A program made the position numbers and the translations under genes. The notes beneath the pieces are model-generated. The model saw only the letters and a list, made by a program, of their open reading frames with translations. It searched no databases and was not told the origin of the DNA. A DNA stretch of 64,000 bases from Mesorhizobium sp. 1M-11 (GTDB lineage: Bacteria > Pseudomonadota > Alphaproteobacteria > Rhizobiales > Rhizobiaceae). The first letter of the stretch is position 1; each line of letters opens with the position of its first letter. The DNA lies in contig NZ_LJSD01000074.1 in assembly GCF_001303895.1 (NCBI RefSeq), positions 62,001 through 126,000 on the forward strand, read 5' to 3'. This document shows positions 7,843 to 16,305 of this stretch, in pieces.

Positions 7843-8655
7843 ATGCAGCGGTTCGAAGGCAAGGTCGCGTTGGTGACAGGCGGGGGTGGCGCGATCGGCA
7901 GCGCAACGGCGCTGCGTTTCGCAAAGGAAGGCGCCCGCGTGGCGATCGTCGACATCGATGAACAGCGGGCACAGGCGATAGCGACTACCATTGGAGACAA
8001 GGCGATCGCGATCGCCGCCGACGTTTCGGACGAGACTGCAGCCGGTGAAGCGGTTGCGAAAACCGCGAAGGTTTTTGGCCGTCTCGACGTCGTGTTCAAC
8101 AATGCCGGTATCTCTGGCAAGGTCGCTCCCGTCCACGAACTGCCGATCGAGGATTGGGATGCCATCGTGCGCATCAATCTGCGCAGCATGTTCATCGTGC
8201 TTCAGGCTTCGCTCCGCGCGATGATTTCGGCAGGTATCGAAGGCGCGATCGTCAACATGGGGTCTTCCATGGCGGGTTGGGACGTTCTTTCCGGAGGCGC
8301 TGGCTATGCATCAACCAAACATGGCGTGGTCGGTCTGACGCGCGTCGCAGCCCTCGACGCCGCGCCCTATGGCATCCGGGTCAATGCGATCTGCCCCGGG
8401 GTCATCGAGACGACGCTGGGCGTGCCCGCAGCCGATCGGGCCGGTTATCTTTCGGGCATCCAGCGTTTCGCCGACCGCATTCCGCTGCGCCGCATCGGAC
8501 AGCCGGAAGATGTTGCCGCCGCTGTCGCGTTCCTTGCCGCCGACGAGGCGCGCCACATCACCGGAGTGGACTGGCTGATCGATGGTGGCCAGACCCTGCA
8601 GAGCTGGGCCAATGCACCGGAAGCGGCCGCGTTCCCGGATCGCCGTCGCAGGTGA
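7843..8655 (+). CDS. Short-chain dehydrogenase/reductase (classical SDR)
   Basis: This 270-residue oxidoreductase has the cofactor motif TGGGGAIG (residues 12-19), NNAG (86-89), the catalytic serine region at 141-142 and Y155-x3-K159. An aspartate at the end of the second beta-strand (VDID) favours NAD(H). The ATG at 7843 follows GAAGGAG. It is downstream of the epimerase-like gene and convergent with gntR. The C-terminus ends in an arginine-rich tail. Substrate unknown, probably a polyol or sugar derivative. Confidence 0.85.
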   Translation: MQRFEGKVALVTGGGGAIGSATALRFAKEGARVAIVDIDEQRAQAIATTIGDKAIAIAADVSDETAAGEAVAKTAKVFGRLDVVFNNAGISGKVAPVHELPIEDWDAIVRINLRSMFIVLQASLRAMISAGIEGAIVNMGSSMAGWDVLSGGAGYASTKHGVVGLTRVAALDAAPYGIRVNAICPGVIETTLGVPAADRAGYLSGIQRFADRIPLRRIGQPEDVAAAVAFLAADEARHITGVDWLIDGGQTLQSWANAPEAAAFPDRRRR

Positions 8656-8673
8656 TGTTGGGGCAAGATCGCC

Positions 8674-9420
8674 TCAAGCCTGCGACAGCACCTGCGGATG
8701 CAGCGTCACCGAGACCGAGAGATTGACCGGCCGGTTGTCGTTGTCATAGGCGATCTGGTCGATGACCAGGGCGGCCGCGGGCGCGTCGACCTGCAGCAGT
8801 GCCACCTCTTCACTGGTCAAAAGTCGCGCGCTGACGATCGTCTCCCCGCGCACCGGCACGACCGAATAACGCTCGCGCAGCTCGCCATAGAGCGAGCGGT
8901 TGCCGCTCGACCAGTCGAGATCGAGCAGGCCGGGGGCGAGGGCTGGCGACAGCCAGTCTTCCTGCACCGTCACCGGCACATCGTCCAGGAAACGCAGGCG
9001 TCTGAGATAAACGACATCGGCGCCGTCCGGCAGGAACAGCGGCCGGGTGATTTCACGGTTGGCCTTGCCGACCCAACCTTCGATCAGGCGACTGCCTGGC
9101 TTGCGGTTCGTGGTGATCGCCGTCGATGTGAAGCTCTTCAGGAGATCGAGTTCGAAAGGCTTGGCCTTGCCGCCGGTGACGTAGAAGCCCTTGCCGGGAT
9201 GGCTGGCGACATAGCCGTCATGCTCGAGGTCCTTCAGCGCCTGGCGCACGGTGATCCGGCTGACGCCGAGCAGTTCGACCAGCTCGCGTTCCGAGGACAG
9301 TTTCGAATTGAGCGGCTGCCGTCCGTTCTCGATCAGGTTCAGGATGTGCCGCCGAACCTGCATGTAAAGCGGCGCCGGATCGTTGCGGTCGAGCGGCTGG
9401 GTGGGACGAGCGTCCTTCAA
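8674..9420 (-). CDS. GntR family (HutC/UTRA) transcriptional regulator
   Basis: The N-terminal winged helix (PAPLYMQVRRHILNLIENG, SSERELVELLGVSRITVRQA) is followed by a UTRA effector domain of the HutC subfamily, which usually senses sugars or sugar phosphates. The first ATG in frame is at 9531, but that would put the start codon inside the operator at 9530-9545. A TTG at 9420 with GGAG eight bases upstream gives a 248-residue protein that begins just before the HTH and leaves a normal promoter gap. It is divergent from the GH4-PfkB-ABC operon and is its likely repressor. Confidence 0.85.
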   Translation of the reverse strand: MKDARPTQPLDRNDPAPLYMQVRRHILNLIENGRQPLNSKLSSERELVELLGVSRITVRQALKDLEHDGYVASHPGKGFYVTGGKAKPFELDLLKSFTSTAITTNRKPGSRLIEGWVGKANREITRPLFLPDGADVVYLRRLRFLDDVPVTVQEDWLSPALAPGLLDLDWSSGNRSLYGELRERYSVVPVRGETIVSARLLTSEEVALLQVDAPAAALVIDQIAYDNDNRPVNLSVSVTLHPQVLSQA

Positions 9421-9521
9421 CGATGATCTCCGGTTGGGCGGATGCCTGTACCGCGAAAACTGGTCGATGGCATCGGAAAATCTTCTGACACGCGGAACTG
9501 CATCCAAGCAACAAATGTTCG

Positions 9522-9551
9522 TTGACATCACTGGTTATATCCAGTTCTAAT
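9522..9551 (+). promoter_or_regulatory. GH4 operon promoter with GntR operator in the spacer
   Basis: TTGACA (9522-9527) and TCTAAT (9546-9551) form a -35/-10 pair with 18-bp spacing. Between them lies ACTGGTTATATCCAGT (9530-9545), with 5-bp arms around TTATAT, close to HutC-type GntR sites. A repressor bound there would block RNA polymerase. Confidence 0.6.
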
Positions 9552-9581
9552 GACCTTGTCACGGCATTGCATGAGGAACAG

Positions 9582-10964
9582 ATGAAGCTGACTTTGATCG
9601 GTGGCGGAGGCGTTCGCGCGCCATTGTTCGTGGGGTCGGCTTTGCGGCGTGCCCAGAAAAGCGGGCTGACGGAAATCTGTCTGCACGACATCAATTCCGA
9701 CAAGCTGGAAACCTTCGGCGCGCTGAGTTCGGAGCTCGCCGTGCGCATGCAATCACGGGTGCGCATATCGACAGCTTCGGACGCCGAGCGGGCACTCGAC
9801 GGTGCGTCCTATGTCGTCACCACCGTCCGTCCCGGCGACGAGGAAGGCCGGATCAAGGACGAACGGATCGCGCTCGCCCACGGCGTGCTCGGACAGGAGA
9901 CGACCGGCCCCGGCGGCTTCGCTATGGCGCTGCGCAGCATTCCCGTCATCCTCGATTATGCCAGGCAATTGCGCAGGGTCAGTCCCAATGCCTGGCTGTT
10001 CAACTTCACCAATCCGGCTGGCCTCGTCACGCAGGCGCTGCAGGATGCCGGTTTCGATCGCGTCATCGGCATCTGCGACGGCGCCAACGGCGCGCAGGAC
10101 GCAATCGCATCCCGCTTCCGGGTGCCGCAGAACGATGTCCGTACCGAGGTCTTTGGCCTGAACCATCTGTCGTTCACGCGGGCGGCCTATGTGAACGGCA
10201 AGGAAGTCCTGCAGGATCTGCTCGACGACGACGCCTTCCTGGCCTCGACCTCGCAGCGCATGTTCGCGCCATCGGTCGTGCGCCGGCATCGCCTGTGGAT
10301 CAACGAATATCTCTATTACTATTATTATGCGGAGAAGGCGGTCGACGCCGTGCAGAACGACAAGCGGACCCGCGGCGAGGAAGTACGCGACCTCAACCGC
10401 TCCCTTATGGCCCGGCTGAAGGAGATCGGCGTCACACAGAACGCCGACAAGGCCTTGTCCGCCTATTTCGCCTATGAGCAGCGCCGCAACGCAACCTACA
10501 TGCACTATGCCCGCGGCGACGCGCCGAGCATGGAGGAAGCCGATCAGACCACCGGCATGCCGGAGGAGACGACCGGCCATGAAGGCGAGGGTTATGCAGG
10601 CGTCGCGCTCAATCTCGTCGACGCCTTGCAGACCGGCGTGCCTTGCTACAGTGGACTCAACATCCGAAACGGCGATGCCATCGACGGCCTGCGCGCGGAC
10701 GACGTCGTGGAGGTCAGCTGCGTCATCGATAAGGAAGGCGTGCGCCCGACCAAGATCGGTGCGATGCCTGAAGCGCAGTCCCAGCTTGTCCAGAACGTCA
10801 AGCATTACGAACGGCTGGCGGTTGCGGCCATCCGTGAACGGCGCCGCGATGTCGCGGTGGAGGCGCTGGTGGCGCATCCGCTTGTGCTGTCCTATTCGCG
10901 TGCCGAGCCCCTGGTGGATGAATATCTCAAGGCGCATGCCGCCTATGTCGGCGAGTGGCGCTGA
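9582..10964 (+). CDS. Glycoside hydrolase family 4 protein
   Basis: This 460-residue NAD- and metal-dependent glycosidase has the N-terminal LIGGGGVRAPLFV nucleotide motif, NFTNPAG, the metal-site cysteine in GICDGA and the histidine in GLNHLSF. GH4 enzymes use a redox elimination mechanism on (6-phospho-)glycosides. The four residues from the metal cysteine, which vary with specificity in this family, are C-D-G-A here and not the CNVP/CNIP or CHG/CHS types I know. The substrate is therefore unassigned. The start at 9582 follows GAGGAAC. It overlaps pfkB by 1 bp. Confidence 0.85.
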   Translation: MKLTLIGGGGVRAPLFVGSALRRAQKSGLTEICLHDINSDKLETFGALSSELAVRMQSRVRISTASDAERALDGASYVVTTVRPGDEEGRIKDERIALAHGVLGQETTGPGGFAMALRSIPVILDYARQLRRVSPNAWLFNFTNPAGLVTQALQDAGFDRVIGICDGANGAQDAIASRFRVPQNDVRTEVFGLNHLSFTRAAYVNGKEVLQDLLDDDAFLASTSQRMFAPSVVRRHRLWINEYLYYYYYAEKAVDAVQNDKRTRGEEVRDLNRSLMARLKEIGVTQNADKALSAYFAYEQRRNATYMHYARGDAPSMEEADQTTGMPEETTGHEGEGYAGVALNLVDALQTGVPCYSGLNIRNGDAIDGLRADDVVEVSCVIDKEGVRPTKIGAMPEAQSQLVQNVKHYERLAVAAIRERRRDVAVEALVAHPLVLSYSRAEPLVDEYLKAHAAYVGEWR

Positions 10965-11905
10965 TGAGTGGACCCGCGCCGGCCAATCGTTATGACGTCA
11001 TGGTTGTGGGGGAATATTACTACGACCTGATCTTCACCGATCTGCCCACACTGCCAAGCCTGGGAACGGACATCTGGGCGAAGAGCTTCGACGACCTGCC
11101 GGGCGCCAGCTACACGACGGCGCTGGCACTGACGCGGCTCGGGTTGAAGGCCGGCTGGTGGTGCGGTTTCGGCACCGACATCTTCAGCCGCATGGTGCTG
11201 GACGAGGTACGGCGCGAAGGCATCGACGAAGGACTGTTCCAGAGGCATGACGGTCCCTTGCGCCGGGTCAGCGCCGCTTTCTCCTTTCAGCATGACCGCG
11301 GCTTCATCAGCTATGTCGATGAGCATGATAGCGATCCGACGGTTGAGGACGTTGAAGCAGTGCAGCCGCTTGTGCTGATGCTGCAAGGTTTTGCCAGGAG
11401 CCCCGAACGGCTTGCCCTCATCAACGGCGCGCGCCGGGCCGGCGTGCTCGTCTGCGGCGAATGCCAGCACCTCGATTTCGGCATCGAAGCCGAAGGTGTT
11501 GTCGATGTCCTGCAGGCGCTGGACATGTTCGTGCCCAACGAGACGGAAGCAGTCCAGTTTACGGGAACAGCGGATGCCGAGGCCGCACTTGAAATCCTGG
11601 CGCGCTACGTTCGCACCGTGGTGATCAAGTGTGGTGCGAACGGCGCCATCGCAATCCATGACGGGCGCCGCCACGCGGTGCCCGCTCCGAAGGTCGAGGT
11701 CGTCGACACCACCGGGGCCGGCGATTCTTTCAATGCCGGCCTGATCTATGGCGTGCTGCGTGGCGCGCCGTTCGAGGAGGCGCTCCGCTACGCCGTTGTC
11801 TGCGGTTCGCTGTCCACCACCGACTATGGCGGTCGCGCCTTGCCGCGCGAAGCCGATCTGCTCGCGCATGTCTCTCAAGACGGGAAGGAGAAACACGCGC
11901 GATAG
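10964..11905 (+). CDS. PfkB family carbohydrate kinase
   Basis: This 313-residue ribokinase-like kinase has the C-terminal signature VDTTGAGDSFNAG at about residues 246-258, which includes the catalytic aspartate and anion hole, and the N-terminal motif GEYYYDLIF in place of the common GE-x-L-x-D. The ATG overlaps the GH4 stop (TGATG). Because the importer here is an ABC system and not a PTS, the kinase may supply the phosphorylated sugar that GH4 relatives often need, or phosphorylate the product of hydrolysis. The sugar is not known. Confidence 0.85.
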   Translation: MSGPAPANRYDVMVVGEYYYDLIFTDLPTLPSLGTDIWAKSFDDLPGASYTTALALTRLGLKAGWWCGFGTDIFSRMVLDEVRREGIDEGLFQRHDGPLRRVSAAFSFQHDRGFISYVDEHDSDPTVEDVEAVQPLVLMLQGFARSPERLALINGARRAGVLVCGECQHLDFGIEAEGVVDVLQALDMFVPNETEAVQFTGTADAEAALEILARYVRTVVIKCGANGAIAIHDGRRHAVPAPKVEVVDTTGAGDSFNAGLIYGVLRGAPFEEALRYAVVCGSLSTTDYGGRALPREADLLAHVSQDGKEKHAR

Positions 11906-11949
11906 CCATTTCACCGACATCATCCGAAGCAACAGAGGGAACAAAGACA

Positions 11950-13212
11950 ATGATGATGAGATCCATCGCGCTCGGCGCGGCCATGCTTTTTTCCGCAACG
12001 GCGGTGCCCGCCTGGGCGGACAGCGTCTCCATGTTCTGCGGTGCCAGCGAATATGAGCTTTGCGCCAAGGCGGCTGCCGGCTTTAAGGAAAAGACCGGCA
12101 ATGACGTCAAGATCACCAAGATGCCGGCGCTTCTGGATGATGCCATCCCGATCTACCAGCAGCTTCTGGCGGCCCAGTCCACCGATGCCGACGTGCTGTT
12201 CATCGATGTGATCTGGATCGGCATGCTCCAGCGCAACATGCTGGACCTCAAGCCGCTGGTTCCGGCCGAGGAAGTGGCGCAGCATTTCCAGTCGACCATC
12301 GATGCCGCCACCACACAGGACGGCCGGCTGGTGGCGCTTCCCTGGTACATGGATACCGGGCTGATGTACTACCGCAAGGATCTGCTCGAGAAATACGGCA
12401 AACAGCCGCCGAAGACCTGGGATGAGCTGACCGAAACGGCCAAGTTCATCCAGGAGAAGGAACGCGCCGCCGGCAGTCCGGATCTCTGGGGTTTCACCTG
12501 GCAGGGCAAGAGCTATGAAGGCCTGACCTGCGACGCCATCGAATGGATCGCTTCCGGCGGTGGCGGCACCATCATCGAGCCGGATGGCAAGGTTTCGATC
12601 AACAATCCGGCAGCCGCCAAGGCGCTGACGCGCGCCAAGGACTGGGTCAAGACGATCAGCCCGGAAGGCGTGCTCGGCTATGACGAGGAGACCTCGCGCG
12701 CGGTGTTCGAGGCAGGCAATGCGGTCTTCCATCGCAACTGGCCCTATGTCTGGGGAACCTCGCAGGCCGACGGCTCCAAGGTTGCCGGCAAGGTCGGCAT
12801 GATGGCGCTGCCCGTCGGCGCCGATGGCCAGAAGTCGAGCGGGTGTCTTGGCCCGATGTATCTCGGCATTTCGAAATATACGGCCAAGCCGGAACTTGCG
12901 ACCGAGCTCCTGCGCTATCTCGTTGGACCCGAGGTTCAGAAGATGCGGGCCATCGAAGGCGCCTACAATCCGACGCAAAAGTCGCTCTACAGCGACAAGG
13001 ATGTTCTGGCGAAACTGCCGTTCCTCGCCGATGCGCAGGCCGCCTTCGACGGTTCGGTGGCACGCCCGTCAGGTTACACCGGGTCGAGCTACAATCGCGT
13101 CTCGCAGGCATTCTATCGCGCCGTCCACGAGATCCTGGCCGACGGCGCCGATGCCGACAAGACGCTGACCGATCTTGCCGGCCGGCTGGAGAAGCTGAAG
13201 GAAAGCCGCTAG
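11950..13212 (+). CDS. Sugar ABC transporter substrate-binding protein (family 1, MalE-like)
   Basis: This 420-residue periplasmic binding protein has a signal peptide MMMRSIALGAAMLFSATAVP cut near AWA-D. Typical segments are ADVLFIDVIWIGMLQRNMLDL, LPWYMDTGLMYYRKDLLEKYG and AVFHRNWPYVWG. The RBS is GAGGGAACAAAGACA. It follows pfkB by 44 bp and is separated from the ATPase and permeases by a stem-loop and repeat. It delivers an oligosaccharide or glycoside to the membrane components encoded at 14477-16236. Confidence 0.9.
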   Translation: MMMRSIALGAAMLFSATAVPAWADSVSMFCGASEYELCAKAAAGFKEKTGNDVKITKMPALLDDAIPIYQQLLAAQSTDADVLFIDVIWIGMLQRNMLDLKPLVPAEEVAQHFQSTIDAATTQDGRLVALPWYMDTGLMYYRKDLLEKYGKQPPKTWDELTETAKFIQEKERAAGSPDLWGFTWQGKSYEGLTCDAIEWIASGGGGTIIEPDGKVSINNPAAAKALTRAKDWVKTISPEGVLGYDEETSRAVFEAGNAVFHRNWPYVWGTSQADGSKVAGKVGMMALPVGADGQKSSGCLGPMYLGISKYTAKPELATELLRYLVGPEVQKMRAIEGAYNPTQKSLYSDKDVLAKLPFLADAQAAFDGSVARPSGYTGSSYNRVSQAFYRAVHEILADGADADKTLTDLAGRLEKLKESR

Positions 13213-13219
13213 TTTTCGA

Positions 13220-13255
13220 GACCGGTTCCGGTGCTGCTTGGCTCTGGAACCGGTC
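13220..13255. other. Stem-loop after the sugar-binding-protein gene
   Basis: The 10-bp arms GACCGGTTCC / GGAACCGGTC enclose a 16-nt loop seven bases after the stop codon. A run of seven T lies about 18 bases further on. It may stabilise the binding-protein mRNA or partly terminate transcription before the ATPase gene. Confidence 0.55.
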
Positions 13256-13280
13256 ACCTGCCTTCCCAGCTCTTTTTTTG

Positions 13281-13349
13281 ACGCATGACCTTGTCCGAAA
13301 GTCTCCAACTTCTTGCTTTGCTGACCTTCGGTTCGGGATCATGCTCTAG
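13281..13349. repeat. AGAGCATGATC-type intergenic palindromic repeat
   Basis: The ends GCATGACC-TTGTCCGAAAGTC and GTTCGGGATCATGCTCTAG are imperfect inverted copies. The reverse complement matches the repeat at 52274-52322 closely at both ends, with a longer centre here. It belongs to a class of short palindromes that I recognise from rhizobial intergenic regions. It fills most of the gap before the ATPase gene. Confidence 0.65.
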
Positions 13350-13361
13350 CCAGAGGATGCC

Positions 13362-14480
13362 ATGGCATCAGTTGCCCTACGGTCAGTGTCCAAGTCGTTT
13401 GGACACGTTCCGGTCATCACCGACGTCAATCTCGAAATCGCCGACGGTGAGCTGGTCGTCTTTGTCGGCCCGTCGGGTTGCGGCAAGTCGACCCTGCTGC
13501 GGCTGATCGCCGGGCTGGTGCCGGTCGGTGTCGGCGATGTCGTCATCGACGACGAGGTGGTGACCGATATTCCAGCTTCCAAACGCGGCATCGCCTTCGT
13601 CTTCCAGAGCTACGCGCTCTATCCGCACATGACGATCGCACGCAACATCGGCTTCGCGCTGGAGACGCTCGGGCTGTCGCGGCAGGAGATCGACGCCAAG
13701 GTGGCCGAAGTCGCGGCGACGTTGAAGATCGACCATCTCCTGTCGCGGCGTCCGCGCGAACTCTCCGGCGGGCAGCGCCAGCGGGTCGCCATCGGCCGGG
13801 CGCTGGTGCGCCAGCCCGAAGTGTTCCTTTTCGACGAACCGCTGTCGAACCTCGATTCCGACCTGCGCATGGAAATGCGCATGGAGATCGCCAAGCTGCA
13901 CGCCAATCTCGCGGCGACGATGATCTATGTCACCCACGACCAGGTCGAGGCGATGACGCTGGCCGACCGCATCGTCGTCTTGAACAAGGGCTGCATCGAG
14001 CAGATCGGCACGCCGCAACAGCTTTATCATGCGCCGCAGAACCGCTTTGTCGCCGGTTTCATCGGCAGCCCGCGCATGAATTTCATGTCTGTTTCAGCCA
14101 ACAGCTCCGGTGCCGAGTGCCGCGTGCAGGGACCGGGAAACCTGTCGCTGGACGTCACGCTTTCGGGGCCCGGTTCGCCAGCGGAGATCGGCATCCGGCC
14201 CGAGGCCTTGTCGATTACCACGCAGGGGCAAGGCAAGGTCACCGGCACGCTCGAACGGCTGGAAGACCTCGGTCACGAGCATCTCGCCTATGTGCGCATC
14301 GCGCCCGATGTCGCCTGGTCGGTCAGGCTGCCGAATGCGCTGGGCAAGATCTCGACCGGCACATCGGTCGGCCTGGACTGGCGCTTGGAGGATCTCTTCC
14401 TCTTCGGCAAGGATGGCCGCCGGCTCGACCATTCGCTGAGCCACGAACGCTCTGCAGCAGCCAATGGAGGACGGGTGTGA
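13362..14480 (+). CDS. Sugar ABC transporter ATP-binding protein (UgpC/MalK type)
   Basis: This 372-residue ATPase has Walker A GPSGCGKST (residues 36-44), the signature LSGGQRQRVAIGRAL, Walker B FLFDEPLSNLD, the switch histidine in YVTHDQVEAMTLADR, and a C-terminal TOBE/OB regulatory domain typical of MalK relatives. The ATG lies 13 bp after the palindromic repeat. Its stop overlaps the GTG of the first permease gene. It energises the sugar importer of this GntR-controlled operon. Confidence 0.92.
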   Translation: MASVALRSVSKSFGHVPVITDVNLEIADGELVVFVGPSGCGKSTLLRLIAGLVPVGVGDVVIDDEVVTDIPASKRGIAFVFQSYALYPHMTIARNIGFALETLGLSRQEIDAKVAEVAATLKIDHLLSRRPRELSGGQRQRVAIGRALVRQPEVFLFDEPLSNLDSDLRMEMRMEIAKLHANLAATMIYVTHDQVEAMTLADRIVVLNKGCIEQIGTPQQLYHAPQNRFVAGFIGSPRMNFMSVSANSSGAECRVQGPGNLSLDVTLSGPGSPAEIGIRPEALSITTQGQGKVTGTLERLEDLGHEHLAYVRIAPDVAWSVRLPNALGKISTGTSVGLDWRLEDLFLFGKDGRRLDHSLSHERSAAANGGRV

Positions 14481-15373
14481 AGACGAGGCTCGAACGGCGT
14501 GAGCATCTTTCGGGGCTGCTGTTCGTCGCGCCGCTGATCGTCGTCCTCATCCTGGTGGCGGGCTGGCCGCTGGCCCGCACACTCTATTTTTCCCTCACCG
14601 ATGCCTACCTCGACGACAGCGCCAACCACGTTCTGGTCGGCTTCGATAATTTCGTCGAGGTCGCTGGCGACCCTGTCTGGTGGCGCGCCGTTCGCAACAC
14701 GGCAATCTTCACCGCGATCTCCGTTGCCATCGAGACCGTTCTCGGACTGGCGATCGCGCTTCTGGTGCATGGAGCCATCCCCGGACGCGGATTGGTGCGC
14801 GCGGCTATCCTGGTGCCATGGGCGATGCCGGTGGTCGTTTCCACCAAGATCTGGGAATGGATGCTCAACGACCAGTTCGGCGTGGTCAATCGCGCGATCG
14901 TTGGGCTGGGGCTCGCGGATCACGGCGTCGCCTGGGTCGCCAACGGTTCTCTGCTGCTCGGGGTCGTCATCTTCATCGACGTCTGGATGACGACTCCATT
15001 CATGGTGCTGCTGATCCTCGCTGGTCTGCAGATCCTGCCCGAGGAGATCTTCGAAGCCGCCGAGGTCGACGGCATTCCGTGGTGGAAACGTTTGTGGTCG
15101 ATCACCTTGCCGCTGCTTGCGCCGACCATCGGCGTCGCGGTGCTGTTTCGCGTGCTCGATGCGTTGCGCATGTTCGACCTTGCCTACGTGCTGGCCGGTG
15201 CCAATGTGAATGCCATGACGATGTCGATCTATGCGCGTGATCGCCTGATCAACAACCAGGAGCTCGGCATCGGTTCGGCTGCCTCGACCATGGTCTTCCT
15301 GCTGATTGCCTTTGTGGCGATCTTCATCGTCGGCGCGCTGCGGCTCGATAGGTCGGGAGCGACGGAGCGATGA
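14477..15373 (+). CDS. Sugar ABC transporter permease (MalF/UgpA type)
   Basis: This 298-residue inner-membrane protein has about six membrane spans and the EAA-type loop EEIFEAAEVDGIPWWKRLWSI that docks on the ATPase. The start is a GTG that overlaps the ATPase stop codon and follows GGAGG. A much longer reading frame continues upstream but is only a shadow of the ATPase gene. It pairs with the next permease. Confidence 0.9.
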   Translation: MKTRLERREHLSGLLFVAPLIVVLILVAGWPLARTLYFSLTDAYLDDSANHVLVGFDNFVEVAGDPVWWRAVRNTAIFTAISVAIETVLGLAIALLVHGAIPGRGLVRAAILVPWAMPVVVSTKIWEWMLNDQFGVVNRAIVGLGLADHGVAWVANGSLLLGVVIFIDVWMTTPFMVLLILAGLQILPEEIFEAAEVDGIPWWKRLWSITLPLLAPTIGVAVLFRVLDALRMFDLAYVLAGANVNAMTMSIYARDRLINNQELGIGSAASTMVFLLIAFVAIFIVGALRLDRSGATER

Positions 15374-16236
15374 GCACACGCATCAAACGGCGCTCGGCCG
15401 CCTACTATCGAGGCATGCGCCGTGTGCGCCGGGTCGCGCTCGGCTGTGTCACCGCACTCGTGCTGTTCTATGTGCTCTTTCCTTATTATTGGGCGATCGT
15501 TTCGTCGACCAAGCAGGGGGCAGAGCTCTACAATTCGGTGCTGCTGCCGGCGCTGGATTTCAGGCATTACAAGGAACTGTTCCGCGATGCCAATTTCGCC
15601 ACCTCGATCTTCAATTCGCTCTGCGTCGCCATTTCGACGACGGCGCTGTCACTGGGGCTGGGCACGCTTGCGGCCTATGCGCTCGGCCGCCTCAATTTCC
15701 CGGAGCGGCGTTCGCTGCTTTTGACCGTGCTGATGATCTCGATCTTCCCGCAGGTGGTGGTGCTGTCGGGCATGTTCGAACTGATCCGCTGGTTCGGCCT
15801 CTACAACCGCGTCTGGTCGCTGGTCTTCGCCTACCTCATCTTCACGCTGCCATTCACCACCTGGGTGCTCACCAGCTTCATCCGCGAGTTCCCGCGCGAG
15901 CTGGAAGAGGCGGCGATCATGGACGGATGTTCGCACTGGCGCATCCTCACCAGCATTCTTCTGCCGCTGATGGGACCGGCGCTCGTCAGCACAGGCCTGC
16001 TGGCTTTCATCCTGGCCTGGAATGAGTTCCTGTTCGCGCTGACCTTCACCTTGACTGAAGGAAGCCGCACGGTGCCTGTGGCGATCGGCCTGTTGGCCGG
16101 CAACTCGCGTTATGAATATCCGTTCGGTCCGATCATGGCCGCGTCGGTCACGGTCACCTTGCCTTTGATCGTCCTGGTGCTGTTCTTCCAGCGCAAGATC
16201 GTCGCCGGGTTGACCGCCGGCGCCGTCAAGGGCTGA
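15370..16236 (+). CDS. Sugar ABC transporter permease (MalG/UgpE type)
   Basis: This 288-residue membrane protein has a cytoplasmic basic N-terminus (STRIKRRSAAYYRGMRRVRR), six predicted spans and the EAA loop ELEEAAIMDGCSHWRILTSI. Its ATG overlaps the stop of the preceding permease (GATGAG). It completes the sugar importer and is the last gene of the operon; a strong palindrome follows. Confidence 0.9.
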   Translation: MSTRIKRRSAAYYRGMRRVRRVALGCVTALVLFYVLFPYYWAIVSSTKQGAELYNSVLLPALDFRHYKELFRDANFATSIFNSLCVAISTTALSLGLGTLAAYALGRLNFPERRSLLLTVLMISIFPQVVVLSGMFELIRWFGLYNRVWSLVFAYLIFTLPFTTWVLTSFIREFPRELEEAAIMDGCSHWRILTSILLPLMGPALVSTGLLAFILAWNEFLFALTFTLTEGSRTVPVAIGLLAGNSRYEYPFGPIMAASVTVTLPLIVLVLFFQRKIVAGLTAGAVKG

Positions 16237-16263
16237 GGGCGCCGGCCCGATTATCCCCTGGTC

Positions 16264-16288
16264 GGCATCACCTGGACCAGGTGATGCC
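16264..16288. terminator. Perfect palindrome between convergent operons, probable terminator stem
   Basis: Twelve-base arms, GGCATCACCTGG and its complement, surround a single A. It lies 27 bp after the last sugar-permease gene and 17 bp before the end of the convergent MDR gene. No T-tract follows in either direction, so it would act as a Rho-assisted or 3'-end-stabilising hairpin and not as a classical terminator. Confidence 0.5.
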
Positions 16289-16305
16289 GTTGCCGATGCC
16301 CCGGT

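Noticed and set aside
9422..9531. N-terminal extension of GntR from the ATG at 9531.
   Set aside because: It would begin inside the operator and adds residues without similarity to the family; the TTG at 9420 is better supported.
9753..10937. A 394-codon minus-strand frame opposite the GH4 gene.
   Set aside because: It lies fully within a recognisable GH4 gene, and its product is histidine/arginine-rich without motifs.
13478..14476. N-terminal extension of the MalF-type permease frame over the ATPase gene.
   Set aside because: It is arginine-rich noise overlapping the whole ATPase gene; the GTG at 14477 with GGAGG gives a normal permease.
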